Assembly (NCBI RefSeq): GCF_902859805.1
Contig: NZ_CADIKC010000001.1
Location: forward strand, 1,798,001-1,862,000
DNA from: Paraburkholderia sediminicola
GTDB taxonomy: Bacteria; Pseudomonadota; Gammaproteobacteria; Burkholderiales; Burkholderiaceae
Reading direction: 5' to 3'
Length of the DNA: 64,000 nucleotides
Part shown: positions 53,517 to 63,062 of the stretch, one piece after another
How positions within the stretch are numbered: the first letter of the stretch is position 1
Layout: each line of letters opens with the position of its first letter
Notes under the pieces: generated by a model
What the model saw: the letters and a program-made list of their open reading frames with translations, nothing else
The model's database searches: none
What the model was told of the DNA's origin: nothing
Made by a program: the position numbers and the translations under genes

Positions 53517-56500
53517 GCCCTCGTATCCGGTTGTCCGGGTTGCTGCGCGTCGCGATTCCATGGCAGGTTGGCGGACCATCTGACCAGCTTGAAACGCAAG
53601 CGGTCGAGATAGAGGTAGATCACCGGCGTCGTGTACAAGGTAAAGACCTGACTCAGGATCAGGCCACCCATCACCGTGATACCGAGCGGTTGCCGCAGCG
53701 ACGCGCCCTGGCCAATGCCGATGGCGAGCGGCACCGCGCCGAGCACGGCCGCGAAGGTGGTCATCATGATCGGCCGCAGACGCACCACGGCGGCCGAGTG
53801 AATCGCGTCCCTTGCCGGCATGCCTTCGGTACGCTGCAAATGGATCGCGACGTCGACCATCATGATGCCGTTCTTCTTGACGATACCGATCAGCAGGATG
53901 ATGCCGATCAACGCGATCACCGAGAACGGTGTGCCGAAAATCAGCAAGGCCAGCGTCGCACCAATACCCGCGGACGGCAGTGTCGACAGGATGGTCAGCG
54001 GGTGGATCGAGCTTTCGTACAGCACGCCGAGCACGATATACACCACGCCGAGCGCCGCCAGGATCAGCAGCGGCACCGTCCCCATAGACTGCGAGTAGGC
54101 CGCCGCCGCGCCGGCGAACGAGCCGTGGATGCTGGCGGGCATGCCGATCTCGCGGATCGTGTTGTTGATCGCCACGCCCGCCTTGCTCAACGAACCGCCC
54201 GCCGGCAGGTTGAACGAAATCGTCGCGGCCACGAGGCCGCTTTGGTGGTTCACCTGCGTTGACGTATGACTGTTCGAGAACGAAGCCAGCGCCGCCAGCG
54301 GCACCATGGTTTCCGCCGACGTGCTGTCCGCGCTGCCGGTCGAACTGCCGCCCTTGCTGTTGGCAATGCTGTTGGTGGTCGCGTTGGCTTGTGCGTTCGA
54401 GTTGAGTGCGTTCGTGGTCGTGGTCGTACCGGCTTCGGTTGCCACGGTCACGCCCGACACCGTGGCGCCCGGCATCTGCGTGGCCGCCGTGCCGGTGGCG
54501 TTGCCCGACGCCCTGCTCAGGTAAATCTGGTTGAGCGCTTGCGGGTATTGCCAGTAATCCGGCGCCACCTCCATCACCACGAAATACTGGTTGAGCGGGT
54601 TGTAGATGGTCGACACCGTGCGCTGGCCGAACGCGTCATACAGCACGTTGTCGACCTGGTTCGGCGCGAAGCCGTAACGCGCTGCCGTCGAACGATTGAT
54701 GGTGACGTAGGTTTGCAGGCCGTTTTGCTGCAAGTCCGAATTCACGTCGAGCAACTGCGCGTGCTCCTTGGCGAGCGCGGCGACGAGCAGCGGTGTCCAC
54801 TTGAATAGCGCGGCGGAATCGTCGCTGGTGAGCGTGTACTGATACTCGGCGGCGGATTGCCGTCCGCCGATTCGCAGATCCTGCTGCGCCTGGATAAAGA
54901 GCCGGGCGCCTGAGACCGCATTGAGCTTGGGCCGCAGGCGGTTCACGACCTCGGTGGCCGAGGCGTGGCGTTGCGCCAGCGGCTTGAGTTCGATGAACAC
55001 GTTCGCGGTATTGAGCGCGCGGCCACCCGTAAAGCCCGCGACCGAGGCCACCGCCGGATCCTTCTGCACGATCTCCTGCAATTGCGTGAGCTTCTTTTGC
55101 ATTGCCGGAAAGGAGATGCTCTGGTCGGCGATGATCTGTCCGATCAGGATGCCCGTGTCCTGTTCGGGAAAGAAGGTGGCCGGCACCAGTTTGAACAGGA
55201 ACACGTTGCCCACGAGCAGACCAATCAACAGCAGGATGACCAGCAGTGCATGGTCCAGCACCGCCGTAAGCGAGCGCGCGTAGGCATTCTTGAAGCGATC
55301 GAACTGCTTTTCGACCCATATCGCCCAACGCGCTTTCGAATGCCCGGCGTTGTCGCGGCTCAGCACGTAGGCGCACATGGCCGGCGTGACCGTCAGCGAA
55401 ATCACCAGCGAGATCAGGATGGCGATGGACAGCGTGACCGCGAACTCATGGAACAGCAGGCCGACCACGCCCGGCATCAGCATGATCGGGAGGAACACCG
55501 CGATCAGCGAGAGGCTCATCGAGATAACCGTGAAACCCACTTCGCCGCTGCCTTTCAAGGCCGCCTCTTTCGGACTGAGCCCCAACTCCATGTGACGCAC
55601 GATGTTTTCCAGCACCACCACCGCATCGTCCACCACGAAGCCGGTACCGATGGTCAGCGCCATCAGCGAGAGATTGTCGATGCTATAGCCGAGCAGATAC
55701 ATCGGCCCGAAGGTGCCCACGATCGACAGCGGCAGCGCGACGGCGGGCACCAGCGTGGCGCGCGGCGACTGCAGGAAAATGAACACAACACCCACTACCA
55801 GCAGCACGGCGATGAACAACGTGCGCTCGGTGTCGCCCACCGACGCTCTGACCGATTCCGAGCGGTCGATCGCGATGCCCACGTGCACACTGCTCGGCAG
55901 CGTCGCTTCGATTGAAGGCAGGACTTTGCGAATCTGCGCGACGGTGCTCACGACATTGCTGCCCGGCATCGGATACACGATCACGAGGATGGCCGACTTG
56001 CCGTTGAAGAGCCCGGCGTTGCGGATATTTTCGTTCGAATCCCTGACCTGGGCCACGTCGCGCAACTGGACCGGCGCGCCGTTGCGGTAGGCGACCACCA
56101 GGTCGCGATACGGCGCGGCATGCGTGATCTGGTCGTTGGACGTGACCACGTAGCGCTGGTCGCCCTCATCGAGATGGCCCTTCGCGCTGTCGGCATTGGC
56201 GGCGCTGATCGCCGCGCGCACATCTTCCAGACCGATGCCGTAGCTGTTCAGTTTGCCCGGCTGCAATTCCACGCGTACCGAGGGCAACGCGCCGCCGCCA
56301 AGCGTGATCTGGCCCACCCCCTGGACTTGCGAGAGTTGTTGCTGGATCACCGAATCCGCGGAGTCGTAGAGCTGTGCCTTGGTGAGCGTGTCCGACGTCA
56401 GCGAGAGCACCATGATCGGCGCATCCGCCGGGTTGTACTGACGATAGCTCGGGTTGCTGCGCAGCGTGGTCGGCAGGTCGGCGCGCGCCGCCTGGATGGC

Positions 56501-56830
56501 TGCTTCGACGTCGCGCGCGGCGCCGTTGATGTCGCGCTTCAGGCCGAACTCGACCACGATCAGCGACGAGCCGACGGAGCTGATCGAAGTCAGTTCTTCA
56601 ACGTCGGCAATCGTGGCGAGCCGCCGCTCGAGCGGCTCGGCCACCGTGGTCCCCATGATGTCCGGGCTCGCGCCCGCCATGTTCGCCTGCACCACGATGA
56701 CCGGAAAGGCAATGTTCGGCAACGGCGCAACCGGCAGCCGGAAGTAGGCGAGCGCCCCGGAGATCAGGATCGCGACGGCCAGAAGCGTGGTCGCGACAGG
56801 CCGCCGGATAAATAACGCCGAGATGTTCAC
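53513..56830 (-). CDS. RND efflux permease, MdtC/MuxC type
   Basis: 1105 residues, opening MNISALFIRRPVATTLLAVAILISG. RND motifs include GFVVDDAVVVLENIVRHME (TM4 Asp pair) and IMLMPGVVGLLFHEFAVTL. Family members are about 1030-1040 long; the surplus is an insert at about residues 772-840, rich in Thr, Asn, Ser and Ala, between periplasmic strands. It overlaps the next RND gene upstream by 4 bases. Pairs with the MdtB-type subunit as a heterotrimer. Confidence 0.92.
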   Translation of the reverse strand: MNISALFIRRPVATTLLAVAILISGALAYFRLPVAPLPNIAFPVIVVQANMAGASPDIMGTTVAEPLERRLATIADVEELTSISSVGSSLIVVEFGLKRDINGAARDVEAAIQAARADLPTTLRSNPSYRQYNPADAPIMVLSLTSDTLTKAQLYDSADSVIQQQLSQVQGVGQITLGGGALPSVRVELQPGKLNSYGIGLEDVRAAISAANADSAKGHLDEGDQRYVVTSNDQITHAAPYRDLVVAYRNGAPVQLRDVAQVRDSNENIRNAGLFNGKSAILVIVYPMPGSNVVSTVAQIRKVLPSIEATLPSSVHVGIAIDRSESVRASVGDTERTLFIAVLLVVGVVFIFLQSPRATLVPAVALPLSIVGTFGPMYLLGYSIDNLSLMALTIGTGFVVDDAVVVLENIVRHMELGLSPKEAALKGSGEVGFTVISMSLSLIAVFLPIMLMPGVVGLLFHEFAVTLSIAILISLVISLTVTPAMCAYVLSRDNAGHSKARWAIWVEKQFDRFKNAYARSLTAVLDHALLVILLLIGLLVGNVFLFKLVPATFFPEQDTGILIGQIIADQSISFPAMQKKLTQLQEIVQKDPAVASVAGFTGGRALNTANVFIELKPLAQRHASATEVVNRLRPKLNAVSGARLFIQAQQDLRIGGRQSAAEYQYTLTSDDSAALFKWTPLLVAALAKEHAQLLDVNSDLQQNGLQTYVTINRSTAARYGFAPNQVDNVLYDAFGQRTVSTIYNPLNQYFVVMEVAPDYWQYPQALNQIYLSRASGNATGTAATQMPGATVSGVTVATEAGTTTTTNALNSNAQANATTNSIANSKGGSSTGSADSTSAETMVPLAALASFSNSHTSTQVNHQSGLVAATISFNLPAGGSLSKAGVAINNTIREIGMPASIHGSFAGAAAAYSQSMGTVPLLILAALGVVYIVLGVLYESSIHPLTILSTLPSAGIGATLALLIFGTPFSVIALIGIILLIGIVKKNGIMMVDVAIHLQRTEGMPARDAIHSAAVVRLRPIMMTTFAAVLGAVPLAIGIGQGASLRQPLGITVMGGLILSQVFTLYTTPVIYLYLDRLRFKLVRWSANLPWNRDAQQPGQPDTRA

Positions 56831-59800
56831 GGCGTTTCCTCCGCGCCGCCAGGCGGCGAACTCTCCGGCTTATTGCGGTTGCGCCAGCGCCGCGTACGCT
56901 CGGCCATTCTGTCGAAGAACAGATAGATCACAGGCGTGGTGAAGAGCGTCAGTACCTGGCTCAGCGTCAGACCGCCGATGATCGCGAGACCCAGCGGCCG
57001 GCGCAGCTCCGAACCCGTGCCGCTGCCGAGCAGCATCGGCAGCGCGCCGAGCATGGCGGCGAGCGTGGTCATCAGGATCGGGCGGAAACGCAGCAGCGAA
57101 GCCTCGAAGATCGCCTCGCGCGGCGGCTTGCCGTGATTGCGTTCAGCGTCCAGCGCGAAGTCCACCATCATGATGGCGTTCTTCTTGACGATACCAATGA
57201 GCAGCACGATGCCGATGATGCCGATCACATCCAGGTCGCTGCCGGCGATCATCAGTGCGAGCAGCGCGCCGATACCCGCCGAGGGCAGCGTGGACAGAAT
57301 CGTGACCGGATGGATGAAGCTCTCATAGAGCACGCCGAGCACGATATACACCGCCACCAGCGCCGCGATCAGCAGATAGACTTCGCTCGATAGCGAATCC
57401 TCGAAGGCCTGCGCCGCGCCCTGCAGCGACGAGGTGATCGACGGCGGCAGATTCACCGACTGCTCGGCCTGATGGATAGCCTTGACGGCGGTGCTCAACG
57501 AGGCATCTTTCGCAAGGTTGAACGAGATGGTGACCGATGGGAACTGCGCCAGATGGCTGATCACGAGCGGCGACTTCGTGATCTGGATCTTCGCGATGCC
57601 CGACAGCGGCACCTGGCCCGTGCTGCTGGTCTGACTCGGCAGATACAGGTTGCCGATCGACTGCACGTTCGGCAACGACTCCGGTTTGGCGACAAGAATC
57701 ACGCGGTACTGGTTCGACTGCTCGAAGATGGTCGAGACGATCCGCTGGCCGAGCGCGTCGTAGAGCGCGTTGTCGATCGTCGCGGGCGTAATGCCGAAGC
57801 GCGCCGCCAACTGCCGGTTGACTTCGACGTTCACGCTGAGGCCGTCGGTATTCATGTCGCTTTGCACGTCGGCAAGCGACGGGATCTGCTTCATGCGCGC
57901 GATGAGTTCCGGCACGTACTTCTGGAACGCCTGCTGGCTCGGTCCGCGCAGCACGAAGCTGTACTGGTTCGGCGAGACGGTGGTATCGAGCGTCAGATCC
58001 TGCTCGGGCTGCATGTAGAGCTTGACGCCCGGCACATTGGCGACTTCCTGCTGCAGGCGCCGGGCCACTTCCTGCGCCGTGTCGGAACGCTTGTCTCGCT
58101 CGCGAAGATTGATCAGGAAGCGGCCATTGTTCAGCGTGGAGTTCGTGCCGTCGATACCTACGTAGGAGGTCAGCGAGACGACATCCGGGTCTTTCAGGAT
58201 CGCATCGGCGAGCGCGCCCTGGCGGTTCACCATCGCCGCGTACGACACCGAGTTGTCGGCCACGCTAATACCCTCGATCACGCCGACGTCCTGCACCGGA
58301 AAGAGACCCTTCGGAATCACCACGTACAGGATGCCGGTCAGCACGACCGTGCCGACGGCCACCACGAGCGTCAGCACCTGGTGATCCAGCACCCAGCGCA
58401 GCCCGCGCTCATAGGCGCCGAGCGTCTTGTCGAACAGGCCCTCGCTAACGCGCTCAAAGCGGCTCGGATGACGGTCGGCCTGCGCGCGCAACATGCGCGC
58501 GCAGAGCATCGGCACCACGGTCAGCGACACGATCGCGGAGATCACGATGGTGACGGCCAGCGTCACTGCGAATTCGCTGAACAGACGCCCGATCACGCCG
58601 CCCATGAAGAGCAGCGGAATCAGCACGGCAATCAGCGAGATGGTCAGCGACAGAATCGTGAAGCCGATCTGGCCCGCGCCTTCCAGCGCGGCCTCGAGCG
58701 GCGTCTTGCCTTCCTCCAGATAACGCACGATGTTCTCGATCATCACGATCGAGTCGTCGACCACGAAGCCGGTGGCGATAATGAGCGCCATCAGCGAGAG
58801 GTTGTCGATCGAGTAATTCAACTGGTACATCACAGCCAGCGTGCCGATCAGCGACACCGGCACCGATATGCTCGGAATGAGCGTGGCGGGCACGTTGCGC
58901 AGGAATACGAAGATCACCGCGACCACCAGCACGATGGCGAGAATCAGTTCGAACGCCGCGTCGGAGACCGACGAGCGGATCACGCCCGTGGTGTCCGACA
59001 CCACGGTCACCTTCATGCCGGCCGGCAGCGTGGACTCGAGCTGCGGCAACTGCTTCATGATCTGGTTGACGGTCGCGATCACGTTCGCGCCCGGTTGCCG
59101 CTGCACGTTGAGCACGATGGCCGGCGAGCCGTTGTACCAGGCGCCGCGCTCGACGTCCTGAGCAGCCTGACTGACCCGCGCGACGTCGCGCATGAACACC
59201 GGGGCGCCGTTCTGGTAGGCGATTACCGTGTCCAGATAGTCCTTCGGATCGGTGATCTGATCGTTGCCGTTGATCGTGTAATCGAGTTCCGGGCCGTCGA
59301 AATTACCCTTCGGCTGGCTGACGTTGACATAGCTGAGCAGCGTGCGCAGATCGTCGATGTTCAGGCCGTAGGCGGCCAGCTTGTGCGGGTCCGCTTCCAC
59401 GCGGATCGCGGGTACGTTGCCGCCGCTCGTTGTGACCACACCCACGCCGGACACTTCGGAAATCTTGGTGCCGAGACGGTTGTTGGCGACGTCTTCGAGC
59501 TGGGTCAGCGACATCGATTTCGACGTGACCGCGAGCGTCAGGATCGGCTGGTCGGCCGGATTGACCTTGGCATACGTCGGCGGCGCGGGCAGGCCGGAGG
59601 GCAGGTAGCTGTTGGAGGCGTTGATGGCCTGCTGGACGTTCTGCTCGGCGATGTCGAGGTTCAGCGACAGATCGAACTGCAGCGTGATGACCGACGCGCC
59701 GTCCGAACTATACGACGTCATCTGTTGCAGGCCGGGGATCTCGCCCAACTGCACTTCGAGCGGCGCCGTGACGGTGGTGGCCATCACGTCCGGGCTCGCG

Positions 59801-59958
59801 CCCGGATAGAACGTCTGCACCTGGATGGTCGGATAGTCGACGTTGGGCAGCGACGAAACCGGCAGCACGCGCATTGCGACGAGGCCCACCAGCACGAGGG
59901 CGATCATCAGCAGTAGCGTGGCTACCGGTCGAAGAATAAACAGGCGGGAGATGTTCAT
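56827..59958 (-). CDS. RND efflux permease, MdtB/MuxB type
   Basis: 1043 residues, opening MNISRLFILRPVATLLLMIALVLVG. RND signature GFVVDDSIVMIENIVRYLEEGKTPLEAALEG and LIPLLFMGGVIGRLFSEFAVTLAVTI, seen here in pieces. Typical length. It follows the adaptor gene by 15 bases and precedes the MdtC-type gene with a 4-base overlap. Proton-driven export of drugs, bile salts or metabolites. Confidence 0.93.
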   Translation of the reverse strand: MNISRLFILRPVATLLLMIALVLVGLVAMRVLPVSSLPNVDYPTIQVQTFYPGASPDVMATTVTAPLEVQLGEIPGLQQMTSYSSDGASVITLQFDLSLNLDIAEQNVQQAINASNSYLPSGLPAPPTYAKVNPADQPILTLAVTSKSMSLTQLEDVANNRLGTKISEVSGVGVVTTSGGNVPAIRVEADPHKLAAYGLNIDDLRTLLSYVNVSQPKGNFDGPELDYTINGNDQITDPKDYLDTVIAYQNGAPVFMRDVARVSQAAQDVERGAWYNGSPAIVLNVQRQPGANVIATVNQIMKQLPQLESTLPAGMKVTVVSDTTGVIRSSVSDAAFELILAIVLVVAVIFVFLRNVPATLIPSISVPVSLIGTLAVMYQLNYSIDNLSLMALIIATGFVVDDSIVMIENIVRYLEEGKTPLEAALEGAGQIGFTILSLTISLIAVLIPLLFMGGVIGRLFSEFAVTLAVTIVISAIVSLTVVPMLCARMLRAQADRHPSRFERVSEGLFDKTLGAYERGLRWVLDHQVLTLVVAVGTVVLTGILYVVIPKGLFPVQDVGVIEGISVADNSVSYAAMVNRQGALADAILKDPDVVSLTSYVGIDGTNSTLNNGRFLINLRERDKRSDTAQEVARRLQQEVANVPGVKLYMQPEQDLTLDTTVSPNQYSFVLRGPSQQAFQKYVPELIARMKQIPSLADVQSDMNTDGLSVNVEVNRQLAARFGITPATIDNALYDALGQRIVSTIFEQSNQYRVILVAKPESLPNVQSIGNLYLPSQTSSTGQVPLSGIAKIQITKSPLVISHLAQFPSVTISFNLAKDASLSTAVKAIHQAEQSVNLPPSITSSLQGAAQAFEDSLSSEVYLLIAALVAVYIVLGVLYESFIHPVTILSTLPSAGIGALLALMIAGSDLDVIGIIGIVLLIGIVKKNAIMMVDFALDAERNHGKPPREAIFEASLLRFRPILMTTLAAMLGALPMLLGSGTGSELRRPLGLAIIGGLTLSQVLTLFTTPVIYLFFDRMAERTRRWRNRNKPESSPPGGAEETP

Positions 59959-59973
59959 CGGCGCGTGAGCCTG

Positions 59974-61257
59974 CTACGACGAAGCAGCATTGGCCGACGC
60001 CGGTGCTGGCGCGGACCCGGCAGCGGGTTCGGAGGCGGCAGGTTCGGCGGCGCCACTTGCTGCGCCGCTGTCCGGCGCGCCGGCGGCGGTAGTGCCGGAG
60101 GTGCCCGCCGCGGGTTTCGGCTTGGCCGGCTGGATCTTGGCGCCGTCGTTCAGGCGGTCCGTGCCGTCCGTGACCACCTGGTTGCCCTGGGATAGGCCAG
60201 ACAGGATGACCGTGTTCTTGCCGTCGCTCGGGCCGAGCTTGACCTTGTGTACGGAGACGGTGTTGTTCGCATTCACCAGATAGACGAAGTCGCCAGGTGC
60301 GCCGGTTTGCACGGCGGGCGTCGGCACCAGCACGGCATTCTGCATCGTATCGACCAGCAACTTGACGTTGACGAACTCGTTGGGGAACAGCGCTTCGTCC
60401 TCGTTGGCGAAAGTGGCGCGTAAGGTGACAGTGCCGGTCGACGTGGCCATCTGGTTGCTGACGGCGTAGAGCGCGCCCGTGGCAACCTCGCGCGCGTTGT
60501 CGCTGGAATAGGCGGTGACCGGCAACCTGGCGCCGCTATTCAGGCGCTGCACGACGGAGGCCAGCGCGTCTTGCGGCACCGTGAACTGCACGGTGGTCGG
60601 CTTGATGGTGGTGATGACGACAATCCCCGTCGACGATGACGCGGTCACATAGTTGCCCGGGTCGACGAGGCGCAGGCCGACCTTACCGGCGACCGGCGCG
60701 GTGATACGGCAATAGGTCAGGTCGAGGTCGAACTGGGCGATGTTGGCGAGATCGGCCTTGACTGCGGCCTCGTCCTGCTGCACGAGGAATTGCTGATCCT
60801 CGAAGGTCTGCTGGGCGATCGACTTGCGCTCGTTCAACTGCGTGAAACGGGCAAGATCGGCACGCGCCTGGGCCAGCGACGCGCGGTCTTTGGCGAGTGT
60901 CGCCTGAGCCTGCTGCTTGCTGATCTGATACTGGCGCGGATCGATCTGGGCAAGGAACTGGCCTTTCTGGACTTCCTGGCCTTCGTGATAACCGACTTCC
61001 GTGAGGTAGCCGCTTAACTGCGGCAGCACGGTCACGGTCGCGGTCGGCGTGACAGTGCCGAGTTCGCTCAACGTGACCGGCATCGAACCGAGTGTGGCGC
61101 TCGCCACGGTGACGACGATCGGTGCGACGTCGCGCGTGGGTTTCTTCTGGGTCAACAGATGGACAACGACAAGCGCGACTAGCGCCAGCACGACAACCGC
61201 AAACAGAATGAGCCCGCGTCGGGAGCGCTTGGGTTGCCTGGACACGGCTTCACTCAT
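59974..61257 (-). CDS. RND periplasmic adaptor (MdtA/MuxA type)
   Basis: 427 residues from the ATG at 61255-61257, with GGAG 6 bases upstream; the earlier frame is unlikely. N-terminal membrane anchor (GLILFAVVVLALVALVVVHLL), lipoyl and coiled hairpin (VGYHEGQEVQKGQFLAQIDPR; QAQATLAKDRASLAQARADL), beta-barrel and a membrane-proximal domain. The C-terminal 50 residues are a Pro/Ala/Gly tail of low complexity. First gene of the four-gene pump operon, with no dedicated regulator next to it. Confidence 0.92.
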   Translation of the reverse strand: MSEAVSRQPKRSRRGLILFAVVVLALVALVVVHLLTQKKPTRDVAPIVVTVASATLGSMPVTLSELGTVTPTATVTVLPQLSGYLTEVGYHEGQEVQKGQFLAQIDPRQYQISKQQAQATLAKDRASLAQARADLARFTQLNERKSIAQQTFEDQQFLVQQDEAAVKADLANIAQFDLDLTYCRITAPVAGKVGLRLVDPGNYVTASSSTGIVVITTIKPTTVQFTVPQDALASVVQRLNSGARLPVTAYSSDNAREVATGALYAVSNQMATSTGTVTLRATFANEDEALFPNEFVNVKLLVDTMQNAVLVPTPAVQTGAPGDFVYLVNANNTVSVHKVKLGPSDGKNTVILSGLSQGNQVVTDGTDRLNDGAKIQPAKPKPAAGTSGTTAAGAPDSGAASGAAEPAASEPAAGSAPAPASANAASS

Positions 61258-61814
61258 AGATATCTCCGAAAACAGATGCTGCCGTTGATAGTCGGACGGG
61301 GAGTCATTCTCTGCCGGGATGTTGGGAACATGCCATGGTTCTCGTGCGTTGTCACAACCCAACGACTGTTTGGACTACTGTTAGCTAATTGCAAGCAAGG
61401 CGGACTGCGCAAAAGGCATACGGTCGTGACCGGCGCAGGGCGATGTTATGGCCTGGTGACTGGATCCGTGACGATGAACGCGCTTCGTAACTGGCGGTAA
61501 CGTTTTATCAAGTTGGCCTCGCGAAATAGCGCGTGCGGCGAAACGCCGACGGCCGCGAGGGCCTTGCTGACAGACCGTTTAGTGCTCATGTTCGCCTTGG
61601 TGGAAGCGGGTGGATAACCAGTGAGACCAAGCATGGCATCAATGTACCCGGGGCGCGCAAGGCTTGAGTTACCGCGGTGATACATGTTGGGGTCTGAAAG
61701 AGTCCGGCGCGTGTCTTTCGGCCCGCAGCTGGTGCTAACGGACGGTTGATCGTGGCGGTTTTCTTTGGGCGATGATCGCGGTGAGTGGGAATACGTGCTG
61801 AAAGCCTGGTGAAA
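61258..61814. other. Intergenic region, nothing recognised
   Basis: 557 bases between the RND adaptor and the Mug gene, with several short open frames on both strands but no convincing gene. A minus-strand frame at 61446-61685 ends in basic residues and has no clear start signal. The promoter of the pump operon should lie at its left end. No recognised repeat or terminator. Confidence 0.45.
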
Positions 61815-62408
61815 TTATTCGAGTCGCGATGAGGGAACCGTTTCGCGCATTGAAGAAGGAAGCGCGCCGCCGGCCGGTGCGACGGCAAGACGAAGTTCCC
61901 GGTAGGCGGTCACTAGCGCGTCGAGGCTGAATGTCCGGTTCAGTCCGCTAGGATTGGGCAACACCCATGCGCGGGCGCCGCCGAACGTTGCCGGTTGTAA
62001 GCCCCAGTGGATGTCGCGCGTGCCCGACATGGCGGAGAGCGCCATCTTCCCGAGGAAGGCAACACATTGCGGCGCATAGCGTTCAATCTTCTGCTCGAAT
62101 TCCGTCGCCGCCGCTTTGAATTCCCCGGGAGATAGTTCGTCCGCTCGCGCGGTTGGACGCGAGACCACGGTTGTCAGGCCACAACCATGCTGCAGGAATG
62201 TGTGATCGTCGTCAGGAGAAATCTGTTCTGGAGTGAAGCCCGCCAGATGAACGACGCGCCAGAACCGATTGCCTCTGCCGGCAAAATGGCGGCCGGTCGA
62301 TGCTGCAAGGACGCCTGGATTGATTCCGCAAAACACCACCGACAAACCGGGTTCAAGAATGTCAGGAAGACTTTGAAGTGGATCGGAGTGAGTCACGGAC
62401 GGCGTCAT
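61815..62408 (-). CDS. mug: G/U mismatch-specific uracil-DNA glycosylase
   Basis: 197 residues, uracil-DNA glycosylase fold. FCGINPGVLAASTGRHFAGRGNRFWRVVHLAGF near residue 27 in pieces; the catalytic Asn in GINPG and the intercalation loop LPNPSGLNRTF near 150. It removes U or ethenocytosine opposite G. Length near the E. coli protein (168) plus a short tail. The ribosome-binding site is poor. Not obviously in an operon. Confidence 0.92.
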   Translation of the reverse strand: MTPSVTHSDPLQSLPDILEPGLSVVFCGINPGVLAASTGRHFAGRGNRFWRVVHLAGFTPEQISPDDDHTFLQHGCGLTTVVSRPTARADELSPGEFKAAATEFEQKIERYAPQCVAFLGKMALSAMSGTRDIHWGLQPATFGGARAWVLPNPSGLNRTFSLDALVTAYRELRLAVAPAGGALPSSMRETVPSSRLE

Positions 62409-62690
62409 CCTTCATTGCGTGGAAGCTTCCACGAGAGCAGCAGTTTGGGCCACACCGTGACGGCGGACAAGCTACAAGAGGGTCGATTTGAGGCCAAACG
62501 CGGGCCCCTGGGTTAGACGTCGGGTGCACGGACTTGAGCTGGGATGGGTAGCGCTATACTTTGCCGACGTCCGCCAGCACGTGCCATTCTGAATTTTTCT
62601 CCATCACCTGTCCGTTAGCATGCCGCCCGAGCGTCATTGTCATGGCGGCCCGATATGTTCACCCGCCTTAACCCCATGACGGAGGCTCAT

Positions 62691-63062
62691 ATGCAATACC
62701 TATTGATGATCTACTCGGAAGAAAACGGCTGGAACAAGATGACCGACAGCGAGCGGCAGCAAGGCGTCGCCGCGTATCACGCGTACACCGAGTCGCTGAA
62801 GAAAGCGGAGGTGCTGGTGGGCGCCAACCGGCTGCAGAACACGAACTCGGCCACCACGGTGCGGCTCGTCGACGGCAAGCCGCAGGTGCTCGACGGACCG
62901 TATTCCGATTCGAAAGAGCAGCTCGCCGGCTACTACCTGATCGACGTGCCCAACCTGGACGCGGCGATCGCGTGGGCGTCGCGTTGTCCCGGCGCGGCGC
63001 ACGGCCTCATGGAAGTGCGGCCGGTCTGGACTGCCCCCTACGACGCACCATCTGCTGTATGA
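62691..63062 (+). CDS. YCII-related (DGPF) protein
   Basis: 123 residues from the ATG at 62691, with GGAGG 5 bases upstream. YCII fold: MQYLLMIYSEENGW, VRLVDGKPQVLDGPYSDSKEQLAGYYLIDV, with DGPY in place of DGPF. Such proteins are standard partners of ECF42 sigma factors; this gene overlaps the sigma gene by ATGA. Confidence 0.9.
   Translation: MQYLLMIYSEENGWNKMTDSERQQGVAAYHAYTESLKKAEVLVGANRLQNTNSATTVRLVDGKPQVLDGPYSDSKEQLAGYYLIDVPNLDAAIAWASRCPGAAHGLMEVRPVWTAPYDAPSAV

Noticed and set aside
57472..59916. 814-codon open frame antisense to the MdtB-type RND gene
   Set aside because: It is the mirror of a highly GC-rich, third-position-biased real gene; the translation is Arg/His-rich with no domains, typical of a shadow frame.
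61446..61685. 79-codon minus-strand frame in the gap before mug
   Set aside because: No ribosome-binding site, no family resemblance and no conservation evidence available; kept only as part of the described gap.
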